A stretch of 50,114 nucleotides of DNA, taken from contig WJLX01000101.1 in NCBI GenBank assembly GCA_014728225.1, positions 1-50,114 of the forward strand. The letters are read 5' to 3'. Below, piece after piece: positions 42,050-50,114 of the stretch (the first letter of the stretch is position 1; the number at the start of each line of letters is the position of its first letter). A model generated the notes under the pieces. The model did no database searches. It saw only the letters and a program-made list of their open reading frames with translations, and was not told where the DNA came from. The position numbers and the translations under genes were made by a program. The stretch comes from Candidatus Coatesbacteria bacterium (lineage in GTDB: Bacteria > RBG-13-66-14).

Positions 42050-43093
42050 TTACTCGACCACCGGGTTGTCGGCCAGGGGCTTTTCCGGGAAGTCGCCGGA
42101 GACGACGTACCCCAGGGGCTTGGGCCAGCCTTGGTTCACCCCGCGTCGCAGGGCGTCGGGCAGCCAGGCGGGCAGCAGGTCTTCGAGGTCGTTCAGGGAG
42201 CGCCAGTTGAAGCGCAGCTCGTAGTCTTTCTCGCGGTGCAGTGGCTTCAGCTCGCCGCCGCGGACGCGGCAGAGCCAGTAGCAGCCCAGCTCGTGCAGGC
42301 CTTCGGGGGCGAAGCAGGCGTCGCGGAAGAAGTTATCGTTGACGTAGAGCAGGCGCAGCGGCCGGATCCGCAGGCCGGTCTCCTCGGCGACCTCGCGAAC
42401 GATGCATTCGGTCAGCAGTTCGTCGGGTTCGAGGGCGCCGCCGGGTAGGGCGAGGTGGCGTCCGTTGTCGACGACCAGCAGGTTCCAGTGAGCGTCGAAG
42501 ATCAGGGCGACGGAGCGCACCCGGATGCGTCCGGGATGCCAGGCCTGCCGGCCGGTGACCCGATCGGCGATGCGGTTTTGCGTACCGACGAGGTGCAGGT
42601 AGCCGCCGGATTCGAGCCGGCCCCAGTCGGTGTCGAGGACCCGGGCGATGCCGGCCGGGTAGAGGCGCAGGTCTTCGAGTTCGGCGCGGTGGCGGAAGGC
42701 GACCTCGGTCATGATCGCCGCCTCGGGGGAGTCGGGGTTCTCGAAGCCGAGGGCGGGTTGGCCGTCGATGTCGGCGTGGAAGTAGAGGCCGAGGTTGTGC
42801 AGGGGTCGGGCGTGAAAGGGGTCGGGGAAGAAGGTTTCGGCGACGTAGGCGGGCTTGCCGACGGCGGCGGGGCGGCTGGTTTCCTCGCTGAGTTCACGGC
42901 GCAGGGCGGTGGTGGCGGGTTCGCCGGTCTGCTGGCCGCCGCCGGGCAGGCTGTGGAAGTCGCGGCCGTTGATGCGGTAGCCGCTGACCAGCAGCTCCCG
43001 GCCGCGGATGACGATCCCGGCGACGCGGATGCGCAGGCGCAGCTTACCGGGGCGGCAGGGGATGTCGAAGGCGCGGCTGGGGTCGTGGCTCAT
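42050..43093 (-). CDS. tandem Nudix hydrolase (two Nudix domains)
   Basis: 347 residues with two Nudix folds. Domain 1 (about 20-150) has box GGGQQTGEPATTALRRELSEETS, with Ser where Gly is usual. Domain 2 (about 185-310) has the canonical box GGALEPDELLTECIVREVAEETG. Nudix enzymes hydrolyse nucleoside diphosphates linked to another group; the substrate is unpredictable here. Two-domain fusions are uncommon, and the first box may be catalytically impaired and serve binding. It starts with ATG 43093. The gene is downstream of the threonine aldolase (141-bp gap) and may belong to a separate transcript. Confidence 0.88.
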   Translation of the reverse strand: MSHDPSRAFDIPCRPGKLRLRIRVAGIVIRGRELLVSGYRINGRDFHSLPGGGQQTGEPATTALRRELSEETSRPAAVGKPAYVAETFFPDPFHARPLHNLGLYFHADIDGQPALGFENPDSPEAAIMTEVAFRHRAELEDLRLYPAGIARVLDTDWGRLESGGYLHLVGTQNRIADRVTGRQAWHPGRIRVRSVALIFDAHWNLLVVDNGRHLALPGGALEPDELLTECIVREVAEETGLRIRPLRLLYVNDNFFRDACFAPEGLHELGCYWLCRVRGGELKPLHREKDYELRFNWRSLNDLEDLLPAWLPDALRRGVNQGWPKPLGYVVSGDFPEKPLADNPVVE

Positions 43094-43234
43094 GGTCGGG
43101 GATCGTCGTTGAGTTAGGTCGCCGCCCGGGTCGCAGAGTGAAAGGGGTGTCGGCTGCCGGGCTGGAGCGGTCGAATTGGCTGTCGGGTTCGGAGCCGTTT
43201 CATCCCGGTCGAGAGCGGTCTCGTCCGCTCCGGG

Positions 43235-44269
43235 TCAGCGGAAGCTCAGCCGGGCCAGGATCTCGCCGGCGCGTTCGATCTGCTCCGAGTCGACGTCCTT
43301 GTGGGTCACCAGGCGCAGCTTGTCGGGACCGAAGGCGAAGAAGGCCAATCCTTGGGCGGCGGCGGCCTCGACGATCCGTCCCGGCTCGACGCCCTTCAGT
43401 CGGGGAATGATGATGTTGGTATGCACGTCGGCGGGGTCGATCTCGGCCCAGTCCGCGGCGGCCAGCACCTCGGCCAACCGGCGGGCGTGGGCGTGATCCT
43501 CGGCCAGCCGGGTGACGTTATGTTCGAGGGCGTGGAGCCCGGCGGCGGCCAGGATACCGACCTGGCGCATCCCCCCGCCGCAGATCTTACGCAGGCGATG
43601 GGTCTCTTCGATGAAGTCGGCCGGTCCGGCCAGGATCGAACCCACGGGGCAGGCCAGGCCCTTGGAGAGGCAGCTCATTACCGAATCGGCCGGTGCGGCC
43701 AGCTCGGCCATCGTTTTCCCCGTCGCCGCGTGGGCGTTCCACAGCCGGGCGCCGTCGAGGTGAATTTTCACCTTACGTTTGTCAGCAAACCGGCGCAGGG
43801 AAAGGAATAGTTCCTGATCGGCGATCAGGCCGCCCAGGCGGTTGTGGGTGTTTTCCAGGCACAGCAGGCTGGTGCGCGAGGAGTGGAAGGCGCCGCTCTT
43901 GTAGGCGGCGGCGACGGCGGCGGGGTCCGGGGCGCCGCGCAACGTCGGCACCTCCCGGACCAGCACCCGGGCCAGGAAGGCCGGTGCGCCGTACTCGTAC
44001 TCCAGGATGTGGCACTGGGCGCCGCAGATGATCTCGTCACCGCCCCGGGTCCAGGCGGCCACGGCGATCTGGTTGGCCATCGAGCCCGAGGGGGTGAACA
44101 GGGCGGCCTGTTTGCCGACCAGCTCGGCGTAGCGTTCCTCGAGGCGCTTGACCGTCGGGTCGTCGCCCAGCACGTCATCGCCGACCTCAGCCTCGTACAT
44201 GGCGCGGCGCATCGGCTCATCGGGTCGGGTGACGGTGTCGGAGCGCAGATCGATCTCAATCTTGGGCAT
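43235..44269 (-). CDS. threonine aldolase (low-specificity type, PLP-dependent)
   Basis: 344 residues, fold-type [20 protein letters not shown] opens the protein, [13 protein letters not shown] contacts the cofactor, [10 protein letters not shown] has the PLP-ring Asp, and [12 protein letters not shown] carries the Schiff-base Lys. It cleaves L-threonine or allo-threonine to glycine and acetaldehyde. ATG 44269 has GGGAGGAAAG upstream and overlaps the end of pgsA by 14 bp; last gene of the GH57 operon. Confidence 0.94.
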   Translation of the reverse strand: MPKIEIDLRSDTVTRPDEPMRRAMYEAEVGDDVLGDDPTVKRLEERYAELVGKQAALFTPSGSMANQIAVAAWTRGGDEIICGAQCHILEYEYGAPAFLARVLVREVPTLRGAPDPAAVAAAYKSGAFHSSRTSLLCLENTHNRLGGLIADQELFLSLRRFADKRKVKIHLDGARLWNAHAATGKTMAELAAPADSVMSCLSKGLACPVGSILAGPADFIEETHRLRKICGGGMRQVGILAAAGLHALEHNVTRLAEDHAHARRLAEVLAAADWAEIDPADVHTNIIIPRLKGVEPGRIVEAAAAQGLAFFAFGPDKLRLVTHKDVDSEQIERAGEILARLSFR

Positions 44270-44882
44270 CGCTTTCCTCCCCGTTTTCGGCGTCACGACG
44301 CAGGTGACGGATGAACTTGACCAGATAGGTTGCCAGGGAGGCGGCGATCAGGGCCAGTGAAAGCCAGACCGTCAGCTCCTCCAGCCAGTCCAACCCGGTG
44401 CGCAGGGTGTAGACGATGAGGGTCGCGCCGACGGTGAAGGCCGCCGCCTTTCCCAGGTAGTTGGACATCGGCACGTCGCGCAGACGCTGCTTCCAGATCA
44501 ATCCGCCGGCGAGGATCGCCACGTCGCGGCCGATGATCACCGCGGCCAGCCAGAGGGGAAAGCCGCGATGGATGACCAGCATCACCGTGGCCCCGGCCAT
44601 ACAGACCTTGTCGGCCAGGGGGTCGAGGATCTTGCCGAACTCGGTGACGGCATTCCAGCGGCGGGCCAGGATGCCGTCGAGGGCGTCGATCAGCATGCCG
44701 AAGAGCATCACCCCGGCGGCGGTCAACGGGGCCCAGGCGTCGGGCAGGCTGATCAGGTACATCGCCAAGGGCAGGACGAGCAGCCGGGTCACCGACAGCA
44801 AATTGGGCAACAAGCGCTTGACGCCCCGCGCCGGAGGACGGTCGCTGTGGGCCTCGGGGCTGTCGAAGAGACCCTTAGTCAT
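44256..44882 (-). CDS. pgsA: CDP-alcohol phosphatidyltransferase (PgsA-like)
   Basis: 208 residues, membrane-embedded. The CDP-alcohol motif reads [20 protein letters not shown] followed by LDPLADK, with all three Asp present. Around it are hydrophobic helices. The usual reaction is CDP-diacylglycerol plus glycerol-3-phosphate to phosphatidylglycerol phosphate. The frame extends far upstream inside another gene, but ATG 44882, just before the previous stop, is sensible. Substrate (glycerol-P versus inositol-P) is not certain; symbol tentative. Confidence 0.88.
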   Translation of the reverse strand: MTKGLFDSPEAHSDRPPARGVKRLLPNLLSVTRLLVLPLAMYLISLPDAWAPLTAAGVMLFGMLIDALDGILARRWNAVTEFGKILDPLADKVCMAGATVMLVIHRGFPLWLAAVIIGRDVAILAGGLIWKQRLRDVPMSNYLGKAAAFTVGATLIVYTLRTGLDWLEELTVWLSLALIAASLATYLVKFIRHLRRDAENGEESDAQD

Positions 44883-45591
44883 CGTCGCCGTCCGTTTCTT
44901 CGTCGGCGGCGTCGACCTCGAGCGGCGGCGGCACATCGAAGCCCTCCGCACCGGCGGGGGCCTCGACGGCGCCGGGACCGGAAACCTGGAGGGTGTAGTC
45001 CACCTCCAGCTCCAACTCGTCGAGGATGATCCGTCGGGCGCCCTGATGCAGTCGCTCCAGCTCGGCGTGGAAGGCGGGCTCACGGGCCCGCCGTGCCGAG
45101 ACCAGCAGGGCGCCCTCGAAGGCCACCAGCCCGATGAAAGCCACCGCCAGGCTGATCCAGGCCAGGGTTTGGCCCAGGTCCTGGTCCTCCAGCAGGTACA
45201 ACAGCATGAAGACGGGGATCAGGGCAAAGATCAGGTAGATGAACAACCGACCGGCCATCGTCCAGAGGATCCGTCCCCAACCGGCGTCGGCGCCGGTGTG
45301 GGAGGCCATCCCGCTCTTGAGGGTCAGGGTCTTGTAGTCGCCGGAGAGCTCGACGCGCACCCAGGCGTAGAGCGGATACCAGCGGGCGCGCAGGTAGGCC
45401 CGCAGGTCCGGGTACTCGCGCATCGACTTGGCCTTCTTGTGGGTGTAGAGATCGAAGCGCCGCCGATGCTGCGGCAGGGGGGAATCTGCAGACGCCAACC
45501 AGGATTTGAGCCGTTCCAGGGCGCCGAAGTAGGCGTCCTCGCCGAGAGGTTCGGCGGCGCGCAGCAGACTCTGGTGGGCGATGTCGCTCAT
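44875..45591 (-). CDS. hypothetical membrane protein with two TM helices
   Basis: 238 residues. The N-terminal soluble part (about 1-110) includes RRRFDLYTHKKAKSMREYPDLRAYL; two adjacent hydrophobic helices follow (GRLFIYLIFALIPVFMLLYLL and LAWISLAVAFIGLVAFEGALL, about 110-165). A helical segment and an acidic end ([14 protein letters not shown]) close it. No family recognised. ATG 45591 overlaps the branching-enzyme stop (ATGA) with GAGGAG upstream, and the stop is close to the pgsA start; it is clearly part of this operon. Confidence 0.82.
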   Translation of the reverse strand: MSDIAHQSLLRAAEPLGEDAYFGALERLKSWLASADSPLPQHRRRFDLYTHKKAKSMREYPDLRAYLRARWYPLYAWVRVELSGDYKTLTLKSGMASHTGADAGWGRILWTMAGRLFIYLIFALIPVFMLLYLLEDQDLGQTLAWISLAVAFIGLVAFEGALLVSARRAREPAFHAELERLHQGARRIILDELELEVDYTLQVSGPGAVEAPAGAEGFDVPPPLEVDAADEETDGDDD

Positions 45592-47246
45592 CGCAGCTCC
45601 TCCCAGGCGGCCCAGACGAAGGGCGTCGTCGACTCCCGCCGGGAGAGCAGCTCCTCGGCCGCCGGATCGACCCCGCCGGCGTCGAGCTGCCGCAAACCCT
45701 CCAGCAGGGCCAGGCAATACTCGTGGTGCTCGTTGTAGCGCCGCCGGGCGTAGTCCTTGGCCGAGTGGCCGTGGACGAGGAAGGGCCAGTCCGAACTCTC
45801 CAGCAGCAGCAGTTCCCGGGCGGCCTGGGCGAGAAAGCGCCGGGCCAGCTCGCGGTCTTCACCGACGTGGCCGCGGGCGGCGGCGGCCAGGCGGTCCTCG
45901 GCGTCGTAGACCAGCTCCCAGAAATCCGCGGTGTGCTCGTCGAGCCAGACCCGGTGGAAACCGTCGTAGCCCCAGGAGCCCTCCTGCAGCACCACGGGCC
46001 GGGCCGGGTTGCGCTCCAGGGCCGCGGCCGGGGTGACGGCCTCCAGCCGGGGCGAGTCGGCGATCCCGCGCAGCACCCGCTCCAGCCAGGCCGGACCCTC
46101 GTGCCACCAGTGGCCGAAGAGCTCGCAGTCGAAGGGCAGCGCCAGCACGGCGCGCTCGCCGGGAGCCTTGCGGGTCACTCGCTCCAGCAAGCCGACGAAG
46201 TGGGCGGCGTGCTCCTCGACGGCGGCGGCCGCCGCCTCGGGCTCGTAGGGCGCCTTGTGCCCCACGTAGACCTCCTTGCCGGTGACCCGCCAGTAGCGCA
46301 GACCGCTGGGCCAGCGCCGCCGATGGAACTCCCGGTAGCGCGGGTCACCCGGGTAGCCGAGGAAGCCGTCCCAGACCTGGCGGTTGGCTTCGAAGTCCCG
46401 GGCCAGCAGCTTGAGCGAACTCCCCTCCAGCCGGGTCACCCCGTAGGGCTGGCGATCCGGGTAGGGGGTGTGGTGGTGCTCGCGAAAAGCGGCGTAGTGG
46501 GCCTGGACCTCGGCGCCGCCCGGGGTCTGTGCCGCCGGCTCGGCACGCAGCAGATGGCCGTCGACGAAGGTGTAGCCGACGTCGTGGCCCGTCAAGGCCT
46601 CGCTGGTGGCCCGCCGCGGGCGCGGTTGGTCGTCGGTGTGGGCGCGGCGCCAGGGCCGCGCCGGACGGTAGGCGCACTCCGGGGTCCAGAAGCCGCCCCG
46701 CCAGTCCGGCGCCCAGCGCTGGAAGCTCAGCAGGCCCAGACGAACCTGGCGGTCCAGGGCGTCGTCGCGGCCCAACAGGGGCAGGTAGCCGTGGGTGGCG
46801 CAACTCGCGGCGGGTTCGATCCACCCCCCCGTGGCCAGGTCGCGGACGATACCCGGCAGGTCGCGCCGCCGGCTCTCGAAGAAGCGGGTCTGGGAGACGA
46901 ACCCGGCGGCCCAGTTCCGGGCCAGGGCGGCTAGTTCCTGCTCGCCCTGCTCCTCGAAGGCGACGGCGTCCTGCTCCGCGGCGACGGCGTGGCCGCGCAG
47001 GTACTCCAGCAGGCCGCTCTCGCAGCGCGGATCGCCGAGCTGTTCGGCCAGGGGCGGGGTGAGGCCCAGCCCCAACGCGAAGGGCACACCCTCCTCGGCC
47101 AGGTCATGGAAACGGCGCAGCAGGGGCAGATAGACGCCGGCGGCAGCCTCGTAGAGCCAGACCGAGCCGTGGGGCCAGGTGCCGTGGCCCAGCAGATAGG
47201 GCAGGTGGGCGTGAAGGTAGAAACAGACGTTGCCGTGGTCGGCCAT
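45588..47246 (-). CDS. GH57 1,4-alpha-glucan branching enzyme-like protein
   Basis: 552 residues, glycoside hydrolase family 57 with DUF1957-type C-terminus. The start FYLHAHLPYLLGHG is the first conserved region, GGFWTPECAYRP contains the catalytic Glu, and LPFDCELFGHWWHEG contains the catalytic Asp. It ends with helices (FLVHGHSAKDYARRRYNEHHEYC), a typical C-terminal signature. Probably branches glycogen. Glycogen synthase or GlgC genes are absent from the window. It is first gene of a four-gene operon with membrane protein, pgsA-like and threonine aldolase. Confidence 0.93.
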   Translation of the reverse strand: MADHGNVCFYLHAHLPYLLGHGTWPHGSVWLYEAAAGVYLPLLRRFHDLAEEGVPFALGLGLTPPLAEQLGDPRCESGLLEYLRGHAVAAEQDAVAFEEQGEQELAALARNWAAGFVSQTRFFESRRRDLPGIVRDLATGGWIEPAASCATHGYLPLLGRDDALDRQVRLGLLSFQRWAPDWRGGFWTPECAYRPARPWRRAHTDDQPRPRRATSEALTGHDVGYTFVDGHLLRAEPAAQTPGGAEVQAHYAAFREHHHTPYPDRQPYGVTRLEGSSLKLLARDFEANRQVWDGFLGYPGDPRYREFHRRRWPSGLRYWRVTGKEVYVGHKAPYEPEAAAAAVEEHAAHFVGLLERVTRKAPGERAVLALPFDCELFGHWWHEGPAWLERVLRGIADSPRLEAVTPAAALERNPARPVVLQEGSWGYDGFHRVWLDEHTADFWELVYDAEDRLAAAARGHVGEDRELARRFLAQAARELLLLESSDWPFLVHGHSAKDYARRRYNEHHEYCLALLEGLRQLDAGGVDPAAEELLSRRESTTPFVWAAWEELR

Positions 47247-47273
47247 CGAGCGCTCCGGTGTTTGAACCCGACA

Positions 47274-47302
47274 ATCTTAAAGCCTGGCCCAGTGTTTAAC
47301 AA
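47274..47302 (-). promoter_or_regulatory. promoter of the GH57 operon
   Basis: TTGTTA (47297-47302, minus strand), 17 bp, TAAGAT (47274-47279); transcription would start about 20 bp before the start codon. Divergent from the recX promoter. Confidence 0.6.
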
Positions 47303-47330
47303 GGCTTCCGTGGCGACCTGCGACGACCAC

Positions 47331-47359
47331 TTCCACCCCGACGCCGCTTCTGCTATAAT
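47331..47359 (+). promoter_or_regulatory. promoter of recX
   Basis: Perfect TATAAT (47354-47359) with an extended TGC before it; TTCCAC (47331-47336) at 17 bp is a weak -35. No LexA box (CTGT-N8-ACAG or GAACN4GTTC) is visible. Confidence 0.65.
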
Positions 47360-47439
47360 CATTGGTCGATACAAGTATATTTCAGCACTTTACAGCTGGA
47401 AGCCGCCGTCGACAACCACCAATAAAGCCCCGAATCAGG

Positions 47440-47919
47440 ATGCAGACCCTCGATGAAAAGGAAGTCGTCCGCTGTCGCAAGGAGGCTTACAAATTCCTCG
47501 CCCGGCGTGAGCATTCGGCCCATGAGCTGGGCCGCAAGCTGGCCCGGCGATTCGCCACGGCGGTGATCGAGCGCATTCTGGGCGAATTGGCCGCGGAGAA
47601 GCTCCTCGACGATCGGCGCTTCGCCGTGACCTACGTGCGCGACCTGCTGCGCCGCACCCCCTGTGGGCTGCGGCTGATCCGGCGGAAATTGGCCGAGCGC
47701 GGTGTTGACGAAGAAAACGTCAGCGCCGCCCTGGACGAGTTGGCGCCCGACGAGGGGCTGCTCATCGAGCAGGCCGCCCGGGAGAAACTGGCCAAGCTGA
47801 TCAGATATCCCCGCGAGGTCGCCGCCCGGCGGCTGCTCAGCCACCTCAAGCGCCGGGGCTTCCCCCGCGGTCTGGCCCAGTCCGTCACCCTGGAGCTGCT
47901 GGAGGACTGGCCGGAGTAA
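47440..47919 (+). CDS. recX: regulatory protein RecX
   Basis: A 159-residue RecX family protein that binds RecA filaments and limits recombination. It shows the three-helix repeats typical of RecX: YKFLARREHSAHELGRKLARRF, LLDDRRFAVTYVRDLLRR, GLRLIRRKLAERGV and RRLLSHLKRRGFPRGL. The frame is open 78 bp further upstream, but MQTLDEKEVVRCRKEAYKFL at 47440 fits the family; ribosome-binding site weak (AGG at short distance). recA is not in the window. Confidence 0.88.
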   Translation: MQTLDEKEVVRCRKEAYKFLARREHSAHELGRKLARRFATAVIERILGELAAEKLLDDRRFAVTYVRDLLRRTPCGLRLIRRKLAERGVDEENVSAALDELAPDEGLLIEQAAREKLAKLIRYPREVAARRLLSHLKRRGFPRGLAQSVTLELLEDWPE

Positions 47920-47966
47920 AACCCCGTCGTATCGTTCTCGACAAGAACCGGGACGCTCTTTTTCAG

Positions 47967-47990
47967 CCGGGTCGGCGCAGCGCGACCCGG
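47967..47990. other. hairpin after recX
   Basis: Stem CCGGGTCG / CGACCCGG with an 8-nt loop, 47 bp after the recX stop. A T-run precedes rather than follows it on the plus strand, so it is not a convincing terminator. Confidence 0.35.
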
Positions 47991-48021
47991 TGAAGCGCAA
48001 TCGGGGAGCCCGCCGGCTCCT

Positions 48022-48081
48022 TTCTTCGAGCGGTTCTTCGAGCGGTTCGTTGAGCGGTTCGTCGATCGGTTCGTCGATCGG
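48022..48081. repeat. 12-bp tandem repeat x5 upstream of Nudix gene
   Basis: Five units of 12 bp: TTCTTCGAGCGG twice, TTCGTTGAGCGG, then TTCGTCGATCGG twice. It ends 31 bp before the Nudix start codon, thus in the leader. Confidence 0.93.
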
Positions 48082-48112
48082 TGCCGCGGTGAACTAACAA
48101 CCCGGGAGCGCG

Positions 48113-48637
48113 ATGCACGAAGCGACCCTCAACAGCCGCCACGTCTACTCCGGTCGGGTGCTCCTCGACGTCCGCGTCGAGGAGGTCCGGCTGGACGACG
48201 GCGCCACGGCGACCCGCGAGCTGGTCGAAGTCGCCGAGGCCGTTCTGCTGCTGCCGATCCTCGACGACGGCCGGCTGGTCCTCATCCGCCAGTACCGCAA
48301 GGGGATCGAGGCCGCCCTGCTCGAGCTGCCGGCGGGTAAGCTGGACCCCGGCGAGGAGCGCGAGGCAGACGCCCGGCGTGAGTTGGCCGAGGAAACGGGT
48401 TACCGCTGCGCCCGCCTCGAGTACCTCGGACCGATCCACACCAGTCCCGGCTTCTGCAACGAGACCATCCACCTCTACCGGGCCCGGGGCCTGGAGCACG
48501 TCGGCCAGCACACCGACGCCGACGAGCGGATCGACGTCCTTACCCCGACCCCGACCGAGGTCGAGCAACTGCTGGACGAGGGCGCGCTGACCGACGCCAA
48601 AACGCTCTGCGCCCTGCTGCTGCACGGACGCCGGTAA
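48113..48637 (+). CDS. ADP-ribose pyrophosphatase-like Nudix hydrolase
   Basis: 174 residues. AVLLLPILDDGRLVLIRQYRKGIEAALLELPAGKLDPGEE is the pattern of NudF/ADPRase proteins, and the Nudix box continues GKLDPGEEREADARRELAEETGY with all metal-binding Glu. The C-terminal extension AYRAR-like (HLYRARGLEHV) fits ADP-sugar hydrolases. It hydrolyses ADP-ribose or related sugars to AMP and sugar phosphate. A 12-bp repeat array lies in its leader. Confidence 0.92.
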   Translation: MHEATLNSRHVYSGRVLLDVRVEEVRLDDGATATRELVEVAEAVLLLPILDDGRLVLIRQYRKGIEAALLELPAGKLDPGEEREADARRELAEETGYRCARLEYLGPIHTSPGFCNETIHLYRARGLEHVGQHTDADERIDVLTPTPTEVEQLLDEGALTDAKTLCALLLHGRR

Positions 48638-48764
48638 GCCGGGGTACGGAGCCCCCGGCCTATCGGTCACTCGGCAATGACACGGACAAACGAACTACTG
48701 GTAGTTCGGTAGCATTTGTTCGTCCCGGCTCCGGCGCGCCCGCCGTCGACGAGCCCGGGAGCGG

Positions 48765-48825
48765 TGCGCGTTTTTGCGAGGACGGAGCCGCCCGGCTCCG
48801 TCCTCGTTGCAAAAACCGTACCGGC
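48765..48825. repeat. divergent member of the nested inverted-repeat family (E)
   Basis: A perfect 14-bp stem CGAGGACGGAGCCG (48777-48790) and its complement (48793-48806), directly flanked by GCGTTTTTGC on the left and TTGCAAAAACCGTACCGG on the right, the family arm with changes. It lies between the convergent Nudix and PyrD-like genes. Confidence 0.7.
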
Positions 48826-48860
48826 CCGCCCCTCCCCGCGGACATGAGGGTGTACTCGAG

Positions 48861-49841
48861 CTAGTCGTGACCCAGGTAGGAGCGCAGGTACTGGGTGCGC
48901 TCGTAGGCCTCGGGACGGGGAGCCCGCTCCTCGGACAGCAGACCGACGAAGTCCTCGACTTTGTCGTAGTCGTGGCGTTCCATCCAGTCCTCCAGCCCGG
49001 CCAGCAGCTCCTTGACGAAGCCCAGCCCCTTGAGATAGAAAACCGAGGCCGCCTGGACGGCGTCGGCGCCGGCCAGCAGCAGGCTGACCAGGCCCTCGAC
49101 GGAATGGACCCCGGTGTTGCCGCAGAGGCTGCCCGGTACCTTGCCCGCCAGGTTGCCGATCCAGCGCAACGGCCTGCCCAACTCGACGGGATGGCTGGGC
49201 AGCAAGTCGTAGCGCAGTTCGCGGTTTTCGATATCAATCCGTGGGCCTAACGGGCGGTGGAAGAGGACGATGCCGGCGGCGCCGTCGTCGAGGAGATCCA
49301 TGATCAAGCGCTCGGAAACGCCGTGGGGACCGAGCTTGAGGGCCACGGGGATCTCGACCCGCTCGACGACCGAGGCCAGAATCCTGCGATAATGGGCGGC
49401 CAGCTCGGCCGGCTCGGCGCCGGCGAAGATGGCGCCCATCGACAGGTTGAGCTCCAGGGCGTGGGCCCCGGCGGCTTGAGCCTCCCCGGCGTATTGCGGC
49501 CACCATTTGCCCGACAGGCAACTGATGCTGGCGATTATCGACACGCCGAGGTCCCTGGTCTTCTCGATCAGCTCGACCATGGTCCGGGTGCCGTAGGTCA
49601 GCGAAAGATCGGCGTCGGCGTAGGCCTGGGACTCGGGATGAGCGCCGTCGTAGAGAGAGTCCTGCAGCTCGGCACCCTCCTCACGCAGCTGCTCCTCGTA
49701 GAGGCTCTTCAACACCACGGCGCCGACACCGGCGTCGACGGCGCGCTCGACGCCCTCGGCGCGGGCGGTCAGGCCGGAGCTGGCGGCGATCAAGGGGTTG
49801 CGCAGCTCCAGACCGAGGTAACGGGTGGCCAGTTCGGACAT
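48861..49841 (-). CDS. dihydroorotate dehydrogenase-like flavoprotein
   Basis: 326 residues, TIM-barrel of the PyrD-like group: LATRYLGLELRNPLIAASSGLTARAEGVERAVDAGVGAVVLKSLYEEQL at the start; ASISCLSGKWW; ELNLSMGAI; ALKLGPHG; GIVLFHRPLG; CGNTGVHSVEGLVSLLLAGADAVQAASVFY (phosphate/FMN loop). These PyrD-like proteins without a PyrK partner are poorly characterised; pyrimidine synthesis is not assured. The start is ATG 49841 with GGGAG upstream, and the promoter lies at 49908-49936. Confidence 0.88.
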   Translation of the reverse strand: MSELATRYLGLELRNPLIAASSGLTARAEGVERAVDAGVGAVVLKSLYEEQLREEGAELQDSLYDGAHPESQAYADADLSLTYGTRTMVELIEKTRDLGVSIIASISCLSGKWWPQYAGEAQAAGAHALELNLSMGAIFAGAEPAELAAHYRRILASVVERVEIPVALKLGPHGVSERLIMDLLDDGAAGIVLFHRPLGPRIDIENRELRYDLLPSHPVELGRPLRWIGNLAGKVPGSLCGNTGVHSVEGLVSLLLAGADAVQAASVFYLKGLGFVKELLAGLEDWMERHDYDKVEDFVGLLSEERAPRPEAYERTQYLRSYLGHD

Positions 49842-49907
49842 TCTTCAACTCCCGGGGTTGTCCGGTGGTGACCGGCAAGGTATTGTTGAGACGTTGTAAC
49901 AATCATA

Positions 49908-49936
49908 AGTATAGCCTGCTTCCGCGGGAAAAGCAA
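49908..49936 (-). promoter_or_regulatory. promoter of the PyrD-like gene
   Basis: TTGCTT (49931-49936, minus strand), 17 bp, TATACT (49908-49913), about 65 bp upstream of the start codon. Confidence 0.6.
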
Positions 49937-50042
49937 CGGCAACTCCCGCCGACAACGGGAGAATAAGCCGCTGCCGTCGCTCTCAACACGGCGCCGCCGG
50001 CGGAGAGCTTCAACAATCGCTGGGTCTACAAACTCCCGGCCC

Positions 50043-50114
50043 GCCGGAACCGGCACGGTTTTTGCATCTCGGCGACCGTTACAAACGATGATAACGGTCG
50101 GCCTCCGCAAAAAC
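50043..50114. repeat. nested inverted-repeat element, copy F (cut by window end)
   Basis: The inner left arm 50043-50065 is identical to copies A and C (core GGAACCGGCACGGTTTTTGC). The 41-bp centre folds (CGACCGTTA / TAACGGTCG), and the right arm begins at 50107 with GCAAAAAC before the window stops. It lies upstream of the PyrD-like promoter. Confidence 0.88.

Noticed and set aside
44883-45083. Longer pgsA reading frame starting at 45083
   Set aside because: The extra part is Ser/Pro/Arg-rich shadow of the upstream gene; ATG 44882 gives the normal protein.

Overview
The window (about 50 kb, GC-rich, mostly close-packed genes) looks like chromosomal DNA of a free-living double-membraned bacterium. 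An LptD-type outer-membrane protein, a PorV/UPF0164-like barrel protein and several lipoproteins indicate an outer membrane. The formyl-THF synthetase, membrane pyrophosphatase, GH57 branching enzyme, PyrD-like protein and PorV-like protein together suggest a poorly sampled FCB-like or candidate-phylum lineage. That placement is inference from gene content only. I see no phage, plasmid, CRISPR or intact transposase.

Layout. 1-5.9 kb: decayed ORF, cold-shock gene with long leader, fhs, and three genes of unknown function. 6-10.9 kb (minus): FAD oxidoreductase with TetR-style palindromes upstream, rlmN, a repeat-rich zone holding two stray copies of a DUF1015 3' tail, and the intact DUF1015 gene. 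11.3-12.4 kb: tRNA-Val(CAC), a membrane-anchored protein whose stop codon lies inside that tRNA, a 4 x 64 bp tandem repeat and a tRNA with CAT anticodon. 12.5-18.4 kb (plus): rplY/ctc, pth, hppA, rpsF-ssb-rpsR-rplI; L25 and L9 both carry acidic C-terminal tails. 19-20.7 kb: rhomboid protease and a propeller-like lipoprotein. 20.8-35.1 kb (minus): a chemosensory cluster (PATAN-receiver protein, small acidic protein, CheY, CheW, two ABC-type substrate-binding lipoproteins, dCache MCP, CheR, separate HPt, hybrid CheA with receiver, CheB, two small CheW-like proteins). 35.8-41.6 kb (minus): lptD-like gene and an fba-porV-like-accD unit. 42-47.2 kb (minus): tandem-Nudix protein and a GH57 branching enzyme-membrane protein-pgsA-threonine aldolase operon. 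47.3-50.1 kb: recX, an ADP-ribose pyrophosphatase-like Nudix gene and a PyrD-like gene.

The most unusual signal is a dispersed intergenic element of about 186-195 bp made of nested inverted repeats. An outer pair (GAGACC-TTGAAAA type) surrounds a 23-27 bp perfect inner pair (core GGCACGGTTTTTGC) with a constant 40-41 bp centre that can itself fold. Four complete copies (3455, 13891, 22741, 41786), one copy cut by the window end (50043) and several degenerate relatives occur, all between genes. Four of the six main copies lie between co-directional genes, and one sits between cheA and cheB with its base 2 nt from the cheB start codon. Inner arms differ between copies by matched changes on both arms, so pairing is preserved.

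A second theme is local duplication: stray 3' tails of DUF1015 and cheY lie just downstream of their parent genes, and 12-bp tandem repeats occur in rplI, in the cheY tail copy and upstream of a Nudix gene.
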